A stretch of DNA of 64,000 nucleotides from Ruminococcaceae bacterium KH2T8 (GTDB lineage: Bacteria > Bacillota > Clostridia > Saccharofermentanales > Saccharofermentanaceae), in assembly GCA_900111435.1 (NCBI GenBank), contig FOIY01000006.1, positions 178,854 to 242,853 of the forward strand, given 5' to 3'. Positions 35,636 to 44,352 of the stretch are shown one piece after another. The position numbers and the translations under genes were made by a program. The notes beneath the pieces were generated by a model. The model was given only the letters and a program-made list of their open reading frames with translations, did not search any database and was not told the DNA's origin. Positions within the stretch are counted from its first letter, which is position 1. Every line of letters begins with the position of its first letter.

Positions 35636-35664
35636 TTGACTTCGCTGTTCTCTAAAAATATACT
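35636..35664 (+). promoter_or_regulatory. Promoter of the Crh-like gene
   Basis: TTGACT (35636-35641), 17-base spacer, TATACT (35659-35664). A CGTCC/GGACG hairpin and a GGAGGAG site lie in the ~48-base leader. Confidence 0.78.
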
Positions 35665-35718
35665 TGTGCTTGATATAAAAATGAGTTCGTCCATCTTGAG
35701 GACGGTGCGGAGGAGTAA

Positions 35719-35979
35719 ATGATAGAGAAGAAAGTTGTCTTTCAGTGTGAGAACGACCTTCAGATGAAGGCTGTTGCCGTGCTCGTTCAGAAAGCTTCGG
35801 AGTTCAGAAGCACCGTTTATCTCGTAAGAGACGGCAGGAGAGCAAATGCCAAGAGCCTTCTGGGCGTTATGTCACTCGGTATCGAGAACGGCATCGAGAT
35901 CGGGATCTCTGCAGACGGTCCTGATGCTGAAGAAGTAGCAGATGCACTTGAGCAGTATCTCGTTAATCCCAAATTCTGA
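35719..35979 (+). CDS. HPr-fold protein with Gln15 and Ser46 (Crh-like)
   Basis: An 86-residue HPr-fold protein. The HPr active-site His is replaced by Gln at exactly residue 15 (NDLQMKAVA), so it cannot accept phosphate from enzyme I. The regulatory serine is kept at residue 46 in NAKSLLGVMSL. That pair, Gln15 plus Ser46, defines Crh of Bacillus, a cofactor for the catabolite repressor CcpA when phosphorylated by HPr kinase. The surrounding sequence is not that of Bacillus Crh, so it could be an independent loss of the His. It has its own promoter and stands just before uvrC. Confidence 0.85.
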   Translation: MIEKKVVFQCENDLQMKAVAVLVQKASEFRSTVYLVRDGRRANAKSLLGVMSLGIENGIEIGISADGPDAEEVADALEQYLVNPKF

Positions 35980-35992
35980 TATATGATACAAT
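35963..35992 (+). promoter_or_regulatory. Candidate leaderless promoter of uvrC
   Basis: TTAATC (35963-35968), 18-base spacer and TACAAT (35987-35992) predict +1 at 35999, the A of the uvrC ATG. No Shine-Dalgarno sequence is present. Confidence 0.4.
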
Positions 35993-35998
35993 ACTTGC

Positions 35999-37900
35999 AT
36001 GGACGGGAAAGCGTTTGATGCAAGGTTAGATACGGTACCTATGGATCCCGGAGTTTACCTGATGAAGGATGCTTCGGGAACTGTTATTTATGTAGGAAAA
36101 GCTAAGCGCCTTCGTAACCGTCTGAGAAACTATTTCGGCGGCGGAACGATCACTCATCCGAAGGTTGCCGCGATGGTATCGAACGTAGCCGATTTCGAGT
36201 ATGTTGTAGTCGGCACGGAGCCCGAGGCGTTGCTCCTCGAGGCGAATCTCATCAAGAGATATTCACCCAAATACAATATCCTTCTTCGCGACGATAAGGG
36301 CTATCCTTATGTCTGCATCACTTTAAACGAAGAATACCCGAGAGTCTTTAAGGCCTTTCGCCCCGATGAGAAAGCACGAAAGGCAGGCGCCGTTTATTTC
36401 GGTCCTTATATGAACTCGGATCTTTTCCATACTTTGCAGGCTATCTACGAGATCTTCCCTCTCAAAAGGTGCAGGAAGATACTCCCACGTGACATAGGTA
36501 AGGAGAGGCCGTGCCTCAATGCTCATATAGGTAAATGCATGGCGCCCTGCAGCGGCAGCGTCAGTGCCTCGGAGTACCGCCACATGATCGGTCAGATCGC
36601 GCTCTTCTTCGAGGGCAGATATGACGGCATCGAGGACGAGATAAGAGGCGAGATGGAGCATGCGTCGGAAGAGCTTGATTTCGAGCGCGCGGCGATGCTC
36701 AGGGACAGGCTCACGGCACTTAATAACATACGTCAGAGCCAGCGTGTATTCATGGACGTAAAGCGTGACGTTGATGCGATCGGTATCTATTCGGATGCGG
36801 GTGAAACAGCGGTTCGAAAGCTCGAGCTCAGGGACGGCAGGATCGTCGGATCTTCGACATATTTCATGAGCGGTGACAGTGCATCTGCCGCAGAGACAGT
36901 CACCGGATTTATAATGCAGTACTACGAGGGCAATAAGAGGATACCTCCCACGGTCCTTATCCCGGATCTTTCCGCGCATGAAGAGGATGATGATATAGAG
37001 AGCGCTGCGGCGATCTCGGCGATGGAGTCTTTCCTTGAGGAACAGTCGGGGCACAAGGTCAAGGTGCATATCCCCGAAAGAGGCGAACTTCGTGAGCTTC
37101 AAAAGCTCGCTGACGTCAATGCACGAGAGATGATGGTAAGACGTATCCTTCGAGGCGGCGGAGCGGGAGCTGATCCGACGGCTGCACTCAGGATCCTCGA
37201 GAGAATGTTCGAGGTGCCGGAGGGCACGATCTCAAGAGTGGAATCTTTCGATATCTCGAACCTCGGAAACGACGATATCTGCGCGGGCATGGTCGTCTTT
37301 AAGGACGGTAAGCCCGACAAGGCATCCTACAGGCTCTTTAAGATGAAGACCATAACTGAGCAGGATGACTTCGCGTCGATGAGGGAGGTCCTTACCAGGA
37401 GGCTTCATCACACAAAGGAGGACGGATTCGAGTATCCGTCGCTGATCCTGGTCGACGGCGGTAAGGGACAGCTCTCGGCTGTAAAGTCCATAGTCGATGA
37501 GGTGGCCCCTGGAAGCGGTATCCTCCTGGCGGGCATGGTCAAGAACAATAAGCACAGGACTTCGGGGATCGTATTTACCGACGGTACCGAGATAAGGCTC
37601 GACACGGAAGAGCCTTCCGACGATGACGTTGTGCTCCTCCGATTCCTGACCGCAGTCCAGAACGAGGTCCACAGGTTCGCGATCACCTATCAGCGAAAGC
37701 TCGCAAAGAAGCGTAATATCAGATACCGCCTCGAGAACATAAGCGGCATCGGACCCGCTAAGCGAAAGGTGCTCCTTAACTATTTTGGCAGTATAAAGGC
37801 AGTATCGGAAGCGAGCACTGCAGAGCTTAGCGAAGTCAAAGGCATAAGTCAGGCTGACGCCGAGCGCGTATATTCATATTTTCACGAAGACGAGGAATAA
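35999..37900 (+). CDS. uvrC: UvrABC excinuclease subunit C
   Basis: A 633-residue UvrC, slightly longer than the usual ~600. The N-terminal GIY-YIG nuclease (DPGVYLMKDASGTVIYVGKA) makes the 3' incision. The UVR helix pair (EELDFERAAMLRDRLTAL) near residue 205 binds UvrB. The RNase H-like domain (VESFDISNLGND, LILVDGGKGQL) makes the 5' incision, and tandem helix-hairpin-helix motifs end the protein (NISGIGPAKRKVLLNYFGS). It acts in nucleotide excision repair. The phosphoesterase gene follows after two bases. Confidence 0.97.
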   Translation: MDGKAFDARLDTVPMDPGVYLMKDASGTVIYVGKAKRLRNRLRNYFGGGTITHPKVAAMVSNVADFEYVVVGTEPEALLLEANLIKRYSPKYNILLRDDKGYPYVCITLNEEYPRVFKAFRPDEKARKAGAVYFGPYMNSDLFHTLQAIYEIFPLKRCRKILPRDIGKERPCLNAHIGKCMAPCSGSVSASEYRHMIGQIALFFEGRYDGIEDEIRGEMEHASEELDFERAAMLRDRLTALNNIRQSQRVFMDVKRDVDAIGIYSDAGETAVRKLELRDGRIVGSSTYFMSGDSASAAETVTGFIMQYYEGNKRIPPTVLIPDLSAHEEDDDIESAAAISAMESFLEEQSGHKVKVHIPERGELRELQKLADVNAREMMVRRILRGGGAGADPTAALRILERMFEVPEGTISRVESFDISNLGNDDICAGMVVFKDGKPDKASYRLFKMKTITEQDDFASMREVLTRRLHHTKEDGFEYPSLILVDGGKGQLSAVKSIVDEVAPGSGILLAGMVKNNKHRTSGIVFTDGTEIRLDTEEPSDDDVVLLRFLTAVQNEVHRFAITYQRKLAKKRNIRYRLENISGIGPAKRKVLLNYFGSIKAVSEASTAELSEVKGISQADAERVYSYFHEDEE

Positions 37901-37902
37901 AA

Positions 37903-38613
37903 ATGGCGATATTTGCAATGGCAGATCTTCATCTGGCGATAAGTAATCCCGAGAAGTCGATGGAGGTATTCGGGAAGAACTGGGGCGATTATATCCCCAG
38001 GATAAAGGAGAGCTTTGACGCGAAGGTAAAGCCCGAAGATACGGTCCTCATGCCGGGTGATCTGTCCTGGGCAACATATCTTAACGAAGCAAAGGAGGAC
38101 TTCTCCTTTATCGACAGCCTTCCGGGGCATAAGCTCATTTGCCGCGGCAATCACGACTACTGGTGGACGACGATAAAGAAGATGGAGAAGACCTTTGATG
38201 ATATGGGTGTTACGACGATCTCTATCATCAGGCATAACTCCGTAGAAGTCGAAGGGCATCTGATAACGGGTACGAGAGGCTGGAAACTCCCGACGGACGA
38301 TTCCTTCTCTGCCGAGGACAGGAAGATCTACGACAGGGAAAAGATAAGGATCGGCCTTTGTGTCGATGCACTTAAGAAAGAGGATCCCGAGCACGCGAAG
38401 AAGTGGCTCCTGATGCTCCACTATCCTCCGCTCAATTCGCTGAATCGTGATACCGAGCTCTCCAAGATCATCGAGGCATCGGGAGTTGATATCTGCATCT
38501 ACGGTCATCTGCACGGCAGGGCGCATAAGAGGGCCTTTGAGGGCGAGCAGAACGGAACGCTCTACAGGTGCGTCGCGGCCGATTACCTGGGATTCGAACC
38601 GGTGCAGCTCTGA
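37903..38613 (+). CDS. Calcineurin-like metallophosphoesterase
   Basis: A 236-residue cytoplasmic phosphoesterase with the full metal signature: MADLHLAI (DxH), MPGDLSWA (GD), CRGNHDYWW (GNHD), MLHYPP and YGHLHGRA (GHxH). The substrate is unknown. Two bases separate it from uvrC, so they are co-transcribed. A terminator begins at its stop codon. Confidence 0.92.
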   Translation: MAIFAMADLHLAISNPEKSMEVFGKNWGDYIPRIKESFDAKVKPEDTVLMPGDLSWATYLNEAKEDFSFIDSLPGHKLICRGNHDYWWTTIKKMEKTFDDMGVTTISIIRHNSVEVEGHLITGTRGWKLPTDDSFSAEDRKIYDREKIRIGLCVDALKKEDPEHAKKWLLMLHYPPLNSLNRDTELSKIIEASGVDICIYGHLHGRAHKRAFEGEQNGTLYRCVAADYLGFEPVQL

Positions 38614-38648
38614 AAACGCCTGTGCCACAGGCGTTTTGGGGATTTTTC
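38613..38648 (+). terminator. Intrinsic terminator after uvrC operon
   Basis: AAAACGCCTG and CAGGCGTTTT pair around a short loop; T-rich sequence follows, including GATTTTTCTT. Confidence 0.85.
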
Positions 38649-38677
38649 TTGCTTATTTCGTATATATAATATATAAT
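38649..38677 (+). promoter_or_regulatory. Promoter of the yicC-remA-gmk-rpoZ-glyS operon
   Basis: TTGCTT (38649-38654), 17-base spacer, TATAAT (38672-38677). A second TATAAT overlaps just upstream at 38665. +1 is predicted near 38684. Confidence 0.7.
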
Positions 38678-38687
38678 AATCAAGTCG

Positions 38688-38728
38688 AGTCTGCTCGCAC
38701 GAAGGATATCTTCGGCAGTAGACTTTTT
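38688..38728 (+). terminator. Terminator-like hairpin inside the yicC leader
   Basis: AGTCTGCT pairs with AGTAGACT and, after a short internal loop, CGAAG with CTTCG around GATAT; five T follow at 38724-38728. It lies four bases after the predicted +1 and ends 26 bases before yicC, so it could act as an attenuator. No leader peptide or known riboswitch motif is seen. Confidence 0.6.
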
Positions 38729-38754
38729 GTATCTTTGAATTTTGCGGGGTAATT

Positions 38755-39642
38755 ATGGCATACAGCATGACCGGTTTTGGCCGGGGTGAGAAGATCTTTG
38801 ACACAAGAAGATACACGGCGGAGATCAAATCCGTCAACAGCCGTTTCTGCGACATCAACATCAGAATGCCCAGGATATTCAACTTTGCCGACAGCAAGAT
38901 CAGAAAGCTGATCAGCGACGAGCTCGTAAGAGGCAAGGTCGATATCTTTATCAATTTCGAGGATTCTCAGAATGCTTCAAGTGAGGTCGTCCTTAACGAA
39001 GGACTCGCGAAAGCATATGCTCAGGCTATCGCTGACGTAGCATCACTTACTTCCGCAGATCCCGACCTCACGGCCGTAAGGCTCTCGACATTCCCCGATG
39101 TTCTTACCGTAAGACAGAAGAACCTCGACGAGGATGAACTCTTCGAAGAGCTTTCCGCCTGCCTTAAGGAGGCGCTCGACGGCATGAAGGAGATGCGCGA
39201 GGCAGAGGGCATGAACCTCACTTCCGATATTCTCGATAAGGTAAACGAACTCGAGAAGATCAGGGACGAGATCGCATCCAGAGCACCCGAGGTAGTTAAG
39301 GATTACAGTGCAAGGTTGTCCGCACGTATCGACGAGATACTCGATGACGACAAGAAGGCTTTCTACGATGAGAGCCGTCTCGCAGCAGAGGTTGCGGTAT
39401 TTGCAGACAAGTGTGCCATTGACGAAGAATTGAAGAGACTTCTTTCACACTTCTCTCAGGCAAAGAAGATCTTTGCAGGATCCGATACGGTCGGAAAGAA
39501 GATGGATTTCCTTATCCAGGAGATCAACAGGGAAGTCAATACGATAGGTTCAAAGGCAAACGATATCGAGATCACCAACCGTGTTCTCCTCATGAAGAAT
39601 CTGATCGAAGAGATGCGCGAGCAGATCCAGAATCTTGTTTAA
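38755..39642 (+). CDS. yicC: YicC/YloC family endoribonuclease
   Basis: A 295-residue protein with the YicC hallmarks: MTGFGRGE at the N-terminus, EIKSVNSRFCDI, and the C-terminal CAIDEELKRLLSHFSQAKKI and KMDFLIQEINREVNTIGSKAND. YicC/YloC proteins are RNA endonucleases involved in RNA decay and stationary-phase survival. It heads the conserved yicC-remA-gmk-rpoZ order of Firmicutes. The GGGG site before the ATG is weak. Confidence 0.94.
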   Translation: MAYSMTGFGRGEKIFDTRRYTAEIKSVNSRFCDINIRMPRIFNFADSKIRKLISDELVRGKVDIFINFEDSQNASSEVVLNEGLAKAYAQAIADVASLTSADPDLTAVRLSTFPDVLTVRQKNLDEDELFEELSACLKEALDGMKEMREAEGMNLTSDILDKVNELEKIRDEIASRAPEVVKDYSARLSARIDEILDDDKKAFYDESRLAAEVAVFADKCAIDEELKRLLSHFSQAKKIFAGSDTVGKKMDFLIQEINREVNTIGSKANDIEITNRVLLMKNLIEEMREQIQNLV

Positions 39643-39660
39643 GGGGAGTAGTCGCGGCTT

Positions 39661-39894
39661 ATGAAGTTTGTTGATATAGGATTCGGGAATATAGCTTCTG
39701 CAGAGAGGATACTCTGTATCGCGGCTGCTGATTCCGCACCTATCAGACGAATGATACAGGATGCCAGGGACAGATCGATGCTCGTAGACGCATGCGCAGG
39801 CAAGAAGTGCAGGAGCGTCATAGTCATGGACAGTGACCATGTCGTAACGAGCGCAATAGAAGTAAATGAACTCAGGGAGGAACTCAGGCGATGA
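39661..39894 (+). CDS. remA: RemA family extracellular matrix regulator
   Basis: A 77-residue DUF370/RemA protein (MKFVDIGFGN, CIAAADSAPIRRMI, RSVIVMDSDHVVTSAI). RemA forms DNA-binding rings that activate matrix and osmoprotection genes in Bacillus. Its place between yicC and gmk is conserved. It overlaps gmk by four bases. Confidence 0.92.
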   Translation: MKFVDIGFGNIASAERILCIAAADSAPIRRMIQDARDRSMLVDACAGKKCRSVIVMDSDHVVTSAIEVNELREELRR

Positions 39895-40499
39895 CGGATA
39901 AAGGACTTATCATCTCGCTGTCGGGACCTTCCGGCGTAGGCAAGGGAACGGTATTGGCAGGCGTAAGGGAAAAGCTTCCCGAGTGCGGCAATTCCGTATC
40001 GGTCACTACGAGATCTCCCCGCGAAGGCGAGGCTGAAGGAGTCGCATATTTCTTCAGGACAAAGGAAGAGTTCAAAAAGCTCTTAGCCGATGGCGAGATC
40101 CTCGAGTATGACACATATGTAGACAATTACTACGGCACACCTACGGCTCCTCTTCATAAGATGAGCTCGGAGGGTACGGATGTACTCCTTGATCTTACGA
40201 TCGCCGGAAGCCTGGCGCTCAAGGAAAAGTTCGATCAGGCGGTAACGATATTCATCCTGCCTCCGTCATATGAGGAGCTCCGAAGCAGGCTTACGAGCCG
40301 CGGGACCGAGACGGCCGAAGTGATAGAGCGAAGGCTCAGCGAAGCAAAGAGCGAGATCGAGAGGGCAAACGAGTTTGATTACGTCGTAGTCAATGACGAT
40401 CTTGAGGAAGCGGTAGCCAAGGTCTTGGCGATAATCGAAGCGGAGAAGTGCCGCTACAAACATAACCAGGGTATCGAGAAGAGGACTTCTTGGACATAA
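39891..40499 (+). CDS. gmk: Guanylate kinase
   Basis: A 202-residue kinase converting GMP to GDP. P-loop GPSGVGKGTV, GMP-binding VTTRSPREGEAEGVAYFF and the Arg-rich lid RLTSRGTE are intact. It overlaps remA by an ATGA. The purF gene upstream in the window feeds the same purine pool but is in a different operon. Confidence 0.97.
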   Translation: MTDKGLIISLSGPSGVGKGTVLAGVREKLPECGNSVSVTTRSPREGEAEGVAYFFRTKEEFKKLLADGEILEYDTYVDNYYGTPTAPLHKMSSEGTDVLLDLTIAGSLALKEKFDQAVTIFILPPSYEELRSRLTSRGTETAEVIERRLSEAKSEIERANEFDYVVVNDDLEEAVAKVLAIIEAEKCRYKHNQGIEKRTSWT

Positions 40500-40537
40500 A
40501 GAAAAGTAATAAATAATTTAAGAAAGAGGGCATAAAG

Positions 40538-40963
40538 ATGTTAGTAGATCCACCTATGGAACAGCTGTTAGACAAGGCAACATGTGCATATGAGCTCGCA
40601 GTTCTCGTAAGTAAGAGAGCAAGCCAGCTTGTAGACGGAGCACAGCCCATGATCCCCGACAGTGCAGCAAATGCAGTATCTCTCGCTTGCCGTGAGATCG
40701 CACAGGGCAAGGTAGTCGGAGTAGAGGGCGTACTCAAGAAGAGCGAGTATAAGGTACCTCTTACAAAGGAAGCACGAGAAGCTGCCGCAGCCGAGAGAAA
40801 GGCTAAGGAAGCTCAGGAGTCTTACAGAAGAGCAGCTGCCGAGGCTGACATCGTAAGCGCAGAGCCCGAAGAGGCAAATACAGAAGCTGCTTCTTCCGAG
40901 GATGACGGATTTGTCGTTGTCGAAGTCGAGGGTGAGGAAGCTCCCGTCGATGAGGAAGCATAA
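40538..40963 (+). CDS. rpoZ: RNA polymerase omega subunit with long acidic tail
   Basis: The first ~70 residues are a recognisable omega subunit ([34 protein letters not shown]), which helps assemble beta-prime. The protein is 141 residues, well beyond the ~65-100 usual in Firmicutes. The extra C-terminal ~60 residues are Ala/Glu-rich and likely disordered or coiled, ending in an acidic run ([14 protein letters not shown]). AAGAGGG precedes the ATG. It is followed 17 bases later by glyS. Confidence 0.85.
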   Translation: MLVDPPMEQLLDKATCAYELAVLVSKRASQLVDGAQPMIPDSAANAVSLACREIAQGKVVGVEGVLKKSEYKVPLTKEAREAAAAERKAKEAQESYRRAAAEADIVSAEPEEANTEAASSEDDGFVVVEVEGEEAPVDEEA

Positions 40964-40980
40964 GGAAGGAGCAACGGAAG

Positions 40981-42405
40981 ATGGCTGTTAAGAAGTCAAT
41001 GGAAAAGATCGTATCTCTTGCTAAGACCAGAGGATTCGTATATCCCGGTTCCGATATCTACGGAGGTCTTGCAAATTCGTGGGATTACGGTCCTTTGGGC
41101 GTACAGCTCAAGAATAATGTTAAGAGTGCCTGGTGGAAGAAGTTCGTACAGGAGAACCCTTATAACGTAGGTGTCGACTGTGCTATCCTCATGAACCCCC
41201 AGGTATGGGTCGCTTCAGGTCACGTAGGCGGATTCTCCGATCCCCTTATCGACTGTAAGCAGTGTAAGGCAAGAGCAAGAGCAGATAAGCTCGTTGAGGA
41301 CTTTAACGCCGAGAACGGCATCACTGATGTTGTAGTAGAGGGCATGAACGACGAGCAGCTCGTTTCCTATATCAAGGAGAAGAACATTCCCTGTCCTACA
41401 TGCGGCGGTCACAACTTTACAGACGTTCGTAAGTTCAACCTTATGTTCAAGACATTCATGGGTGTTACAGAAGATTCCAAGAACGAAGTATATCTTCGTC
41501 CCGAGACAGCTCAGGGTATCTTCGTAAACTTCGGTAATGTTCAGAGATCTTCCAGAAAGAAGATCCCTTTCGGAATCTGCCAGATCGGTAAGTCTTTCCG
41601 TAACGAGATCACTCCCGGTAACTTCATCTTCAGAACACGTGAGTTCGAGCAGATGGAGCTTGAGTTTTTCTGCGAGCCCGGTACTGATCTTGAGTGGTTC
41701 AAGTACTGGAAGGAATATTGCTACAACTGGCTTCGCGGCCTTGGCCTCAAGGAAGAGGAGCTTCGTACGAGAGATCACTCTCCTGAGGAGCTTGCTTTCT
41801 ATTCCAATGCTACGACTGACTTCGAGTTCCTCTTCCCCTTCAAGGAAGATGGTGAGTGGGGTGAGCTCTGGGGTGTTGCAGATCGTACGGACTACGATCT
41901 TAAGCAGCACATGGAGCACTCTAAGCAGGATCTTTCCTACTTCGATCCCGCTAAGAACGAGAAGTATGTTCCTTATGTTATCGAGCCTTCGCTCGGTGCT
42001 GACCGTGTAACACTTGCATTCCTCTGCGCAGCTTACGACGAGGAAGAGCTCGAGGGCGGTGACGTAAGAACAGTTATGAGGTTCCATCCTTATCTCGCAC
42101 CTATCAAGATCGGAATCCTTCCTCTCTCCGCAAAGCTCTCCGAGAAGGCAGGCGCTGTTTATGAGCAGCTTTCCAAGAAGTATATGTGCGAATTCGATGA
42201 CAGACAGTCCATCGGTAAGAGATACAGAAGACAGGACGAGATCGGTACTCCGTACTGCGTAGTCTATGACTTCGATTCCGAGAACGATAACTGTGTAACG
42301 ATCCGAGAGAGAGACACAATGGCGAACGTCGAGTATGAGCCCGGTAATGTAAGATTCCCGATCGACAAGCTCGATGAGTTCTTTAACGGTAAGTTCGATT
42401 TCTGA
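40981..42405 (+). CDS. glyS: Glycyl-tRNA synthetase (single-chain, alpha2 type)
   Basis: A 474-residue class II synthetase of the dimeric GRS1 type, not the alpha2beta2 GlyQ/GlyS type. [24 protein letters not shown] opens it; motif 2 is [22 protein letters not shown], and motif 3 is [16 protein letters not shown] and CPTCGG in the insertion probably bind zinc. The anticodon-binding domain is C-terminal. It charges the two tRNA-Gly species found at 17383 and 17561. No T-box lies immediately upstream; it depends on the yicC operon transcript. Confidence 0.96.
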   Translation: MAVKKSMEKIVSLAKTRGFVYPGSDIYGGLANSWDYGPLGVQLKNNVKSAWWKKFVQENPYNVGVDCAILMNPQVWVASGHVGGFSDPLIDCKQCKARARADKLVEDFNAENGITDVVVEGMNDEQLVSYIKEKNIPCPTCGGHNFTDVRKFNLMFKTFMGVTEDSKNEVYLRPETAQGIFVNFGNVQRSSRKKIPFGICQIGKSFRNEITPGNFIFRTREFEQMELEFFCEPGTDLEWFKYWKEYCYNWLRGLGLKEEELRTRDHSPEELAFYSNATTDFEFLFPFKEDGEWGELWGVADRTDYDLKQHMEHSKQDLSYFDPAKNEKYVPYVIEPSLGADRVTLAFLCAAYDEEELEGGDVRTVMRFHPYLAPIKIGILPLSAKLSEKAGAVYEQLSKKYMCEFDDRQSIGKRYRRQDEIGTPYCVVYDFDSENDNCVTIRERDTMANVEYEPGNVRFPIDKLDEFFNGKFDF

Positions 42406-42433
42406 TCCGAAGGATCGTAAACTTGATATCATG

Positions 42434-42463
42434 CGGCGTCCTTTCAATAATGGGCGCCGTTTT
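42434..42463 (+). terminator. Intrinsic terminator after glyS
   Basis: CGGCGTCC pairs with GGGCGCCG (one G-T) around a 10-base loop, followed by TTTTG. Confidence 0.82.
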
Positions 42464-42538
42464 GTATTCGTATTACACTTGCATCTGGTTATATAAAATT
42501 CATGTAAAGTGAATATTATCAGATGATCAGATAAAATG

Positions 42539-42577
42539 TAAAATCCTTCAAAGATCTGAAGCGAGGAGAGGATTTTA
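42539..42577 (+). promoter_or_regulatory. Leader hairpin enclosing the ribosome binding site of the ECF S gene
   Basis: TAAAATC (42539-42545) pairs with GATTTTA (42571-42577), ending one base before the ATG. Inside, CTTCA pairs with TGAAG around AAGATC, and the purine-rich GAGGAGAG ribosome binding site lies in the 3' bulge. This would hide or restrict the site and could be a translational switch. The ligand, if any, is unknown. Confidence 0.5.
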
Positions 42578-42578
42578 T

Positions 42579-43106
42579 ATGAGTAAGACAACGAATAGAA
42601 AGAAGATCGAAGCAATCTCGTATACGGCTGTATTTACTGCATTGGTATTTGTATTTACAATGCTCGTTAATGTTAAGCTGCCCCTTGGTAACGGAGGGCT
42701 TATCCATCTGGGAAACGTTCCGCTTTTTGTCTGTGCGATAATCCTGGGCAAGAAAGCCGGAGCCGTATCCGGTGCGGTAGGAATGGGGCTTTTTGATCTG
42801 ATATCAGGATGGGTATTATGGGCTCCGTTTACATTTGTTATTGTCGGCCTCATGGGATATGCGGTAGGAAAGATCACAGAGAATAAGAAAAATATTTCCG
42901 GATATACTTTGGCTTTTGCTGTTGCACTTGTAATCAAGATCGTCGGTTACTACGTAGCGGAGTGGATCATCTACGGCAATATAGTTGCACCTTTGCAGTC
43001 AGTCCCCGGAAATATCATTCAGATCGTCTTTGCTTCCATACTGGTACTTATAGCAATAAAGCCTTTGGAGATCGCTGCTAAGAGAGTAGGTGTCAGATAT
43101 GTATAA
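42579..43106 (+). CDS. ECF transporter S component
   Basis: A 175-residue membrane protein with about five or six helices and the ECF S-component pattern (ISYTAVFTALVFVFTMLVNVKLP, GGLIHLGNVPLFVCAIILGKKAG, GMGLFDLISGW). S components bind a vitamin or similar micronutrient and share an ECF energising module encoded elsewhere. The GGLIHLGN type belongs to the PF07155-like group with varied substrates. It overlaps the aminotransferase gene, which may use the imported compound. Confidence 0.85.
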   Translation: MSKTTNRKKIEAISYTAVFTALVFVFTMLVNVKLPLGNGGLIHLGNVPLFVCAIILGKKAGAVSGAVGMGLFDLISGWVLWAPFTFVIVGLMGYAVGKITENKKNISGYTLAFAVALVIKIVGYYVAEWIIYGNIVAPLQSVPGNIIQIVFASILVLIAIKPLEIAAKRVGVRYV

Positions 43107-44244
43107 GATAATGACTCCCGGCCCTACAGAGGTTTATCAGAACGTACTTCAGGCAAGAAGCATTCCATGCACGAATCCCGATCTGGATCTGAATTTCGTA
43201 GAGGACTATAAGAAGCTCTGCGTAAGGATAAGTAAGATTCTTAAGACAGATGCAGAGACTCTTATCTTAGGAGGAGAAGGAATCTTAGGTCTTGAGGCAG
43301 CATGTGCTTCTCTGACTGAAGAAGGGGACCGTGTCTTAGTTATTGACAACGGAGTCTTCGGGAGAGGCTTCCAGGATTTTGTAAGGATATATGGGGGCGA
43401 GCCCGTGCTCTTTACGGGAGATTACCGAGAGGAGATAGATCGTGATGCACTTGCGAAGTTCCTTGATAAGGACAGTAGCTTTAAGTATGCGACACTGGTT
43501 CACGGAGATACGCCAAGCGGAATGCTTAACGATGCTTCTGCTATCACTAAGCTTCTTAAGAGTCATGGAATACTTACCATAGTCGATGCCGTATCGACAA
43601 TGTTCGGAGAAAAACTTGATGCGACATATATCGACATTCTCTGCGGAGGGTCTCAGAAGGTCATATCGGCTCCTCCGGGACTGGCGATATGTGTGATCTC
43701 GGAAGATGCTAAGAAAGCGATAAACGAGCGCCGCACACCGATCCGTTCTTTCTATGCGAACCTTAAGGCCTTCTTTAATTACTACGAAGAGAAGTGGTTC
43801 CCTTACACGATGCCGATAAGCGATATAAAGGGACTTGATGTTGCTATAGAGAATATAGAAAATGACCCGGATATACTCGAAAGGCACGAGAAGATAGCGT
43901 CTGCTACACGAAATGCCGTTACTGCGGCAGGGCTGAAGCTTTATGCAAGAAGCGGCTTCTCGAATACGGTAACAGCATTTGAAGTGCCGATCGGGATAAG
44001 TAGTGACGATATATTTCTTACTATGAGGCAGGACCACAATATCCTGATCGCAGGCTCCTTTGATGTCTTTGCGGGGCAACTGATCAGGATCGGTCATATG
44101 GGTAATAATGCAAGGACAGAGAAAGTTAAGGAGACACTTGAAGCTTTGGATATCACTCTTTCCAAACTGGGCTTTAAAGCTAAGGCAAGCCTGGCGGAAG
44201 AGTTCTCTAAGAACATCCGATCGGTAAGTAAATGCAAAATTTGA
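43099..44244 (+). CDS. Class V aminotransferase (alanine-glyoxylate type)
   Basis: A ~381-residue PLP enzyme of the class V group. It starts MYKIMTPGPTEVYQNV, the typical N-terminus of alanine/serine-glyoxylate aminotransferases. VHGDTPSGMLND and IVDAVSTMFGEKLD hold the PLP-contacting residues, and the Schiff-base Lys is in GGSQKVISAPPG near residue 195. I choose the ATG at 43099, overlapping the S component by eight bases, over a GTG at 43090. The substrate pair cannot be told from sequence. The overlap with a transporter gene points to catabolism of a scavenged compound. Confidence 0.87.
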   Translation: MYKIMTPGPTEVYQNVLQARSIPCTNPDLDLNFVEDYKKLCVRISKILKTDAETLILGGEGILGLEAACASLTEEGDRVLVIDNGVFGRGFQDFVRIYGGEPVLFTGDYREEIDRDALAKFLDKDSSFKYATLVHGDTPSGMLNDASAITKLLKSHGILTIVDAVSTMFGEKLDATYIDILCGGSQKVISAPPGLAICVISEDAKKAINERRTPIRSFYANLKAFFNYYEEKWFPYTMPISDIKGLDVAIENIENDPDILERHEKIASATRNAVTAAGLKLYARSGFSNTVTAFEVPIGISSDDIFLTMRQDHNILIAGSFDVFAGQLIRIGHMGNNARTEKVKETLEALDITLSKLGFKAKASLAEEFSKNIRSVSKCKI

Positions 44245-44352
44245 ATAAAAATTGTTTGTAAATTACGCATTTGGTAATGGTAATCCTCCTCATATTTATT
44301 TATAATAAAAAAACTTGATGAAATGAAAATCATATCGAAAGGGGATTATTCG

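Noticed and set aside
41215..42615. 466-codon minus-strand open frame opposite glyS
   Set aside because: Antisense shadow created by codon bias; it spans the glyS terminator and resembles no protein family.
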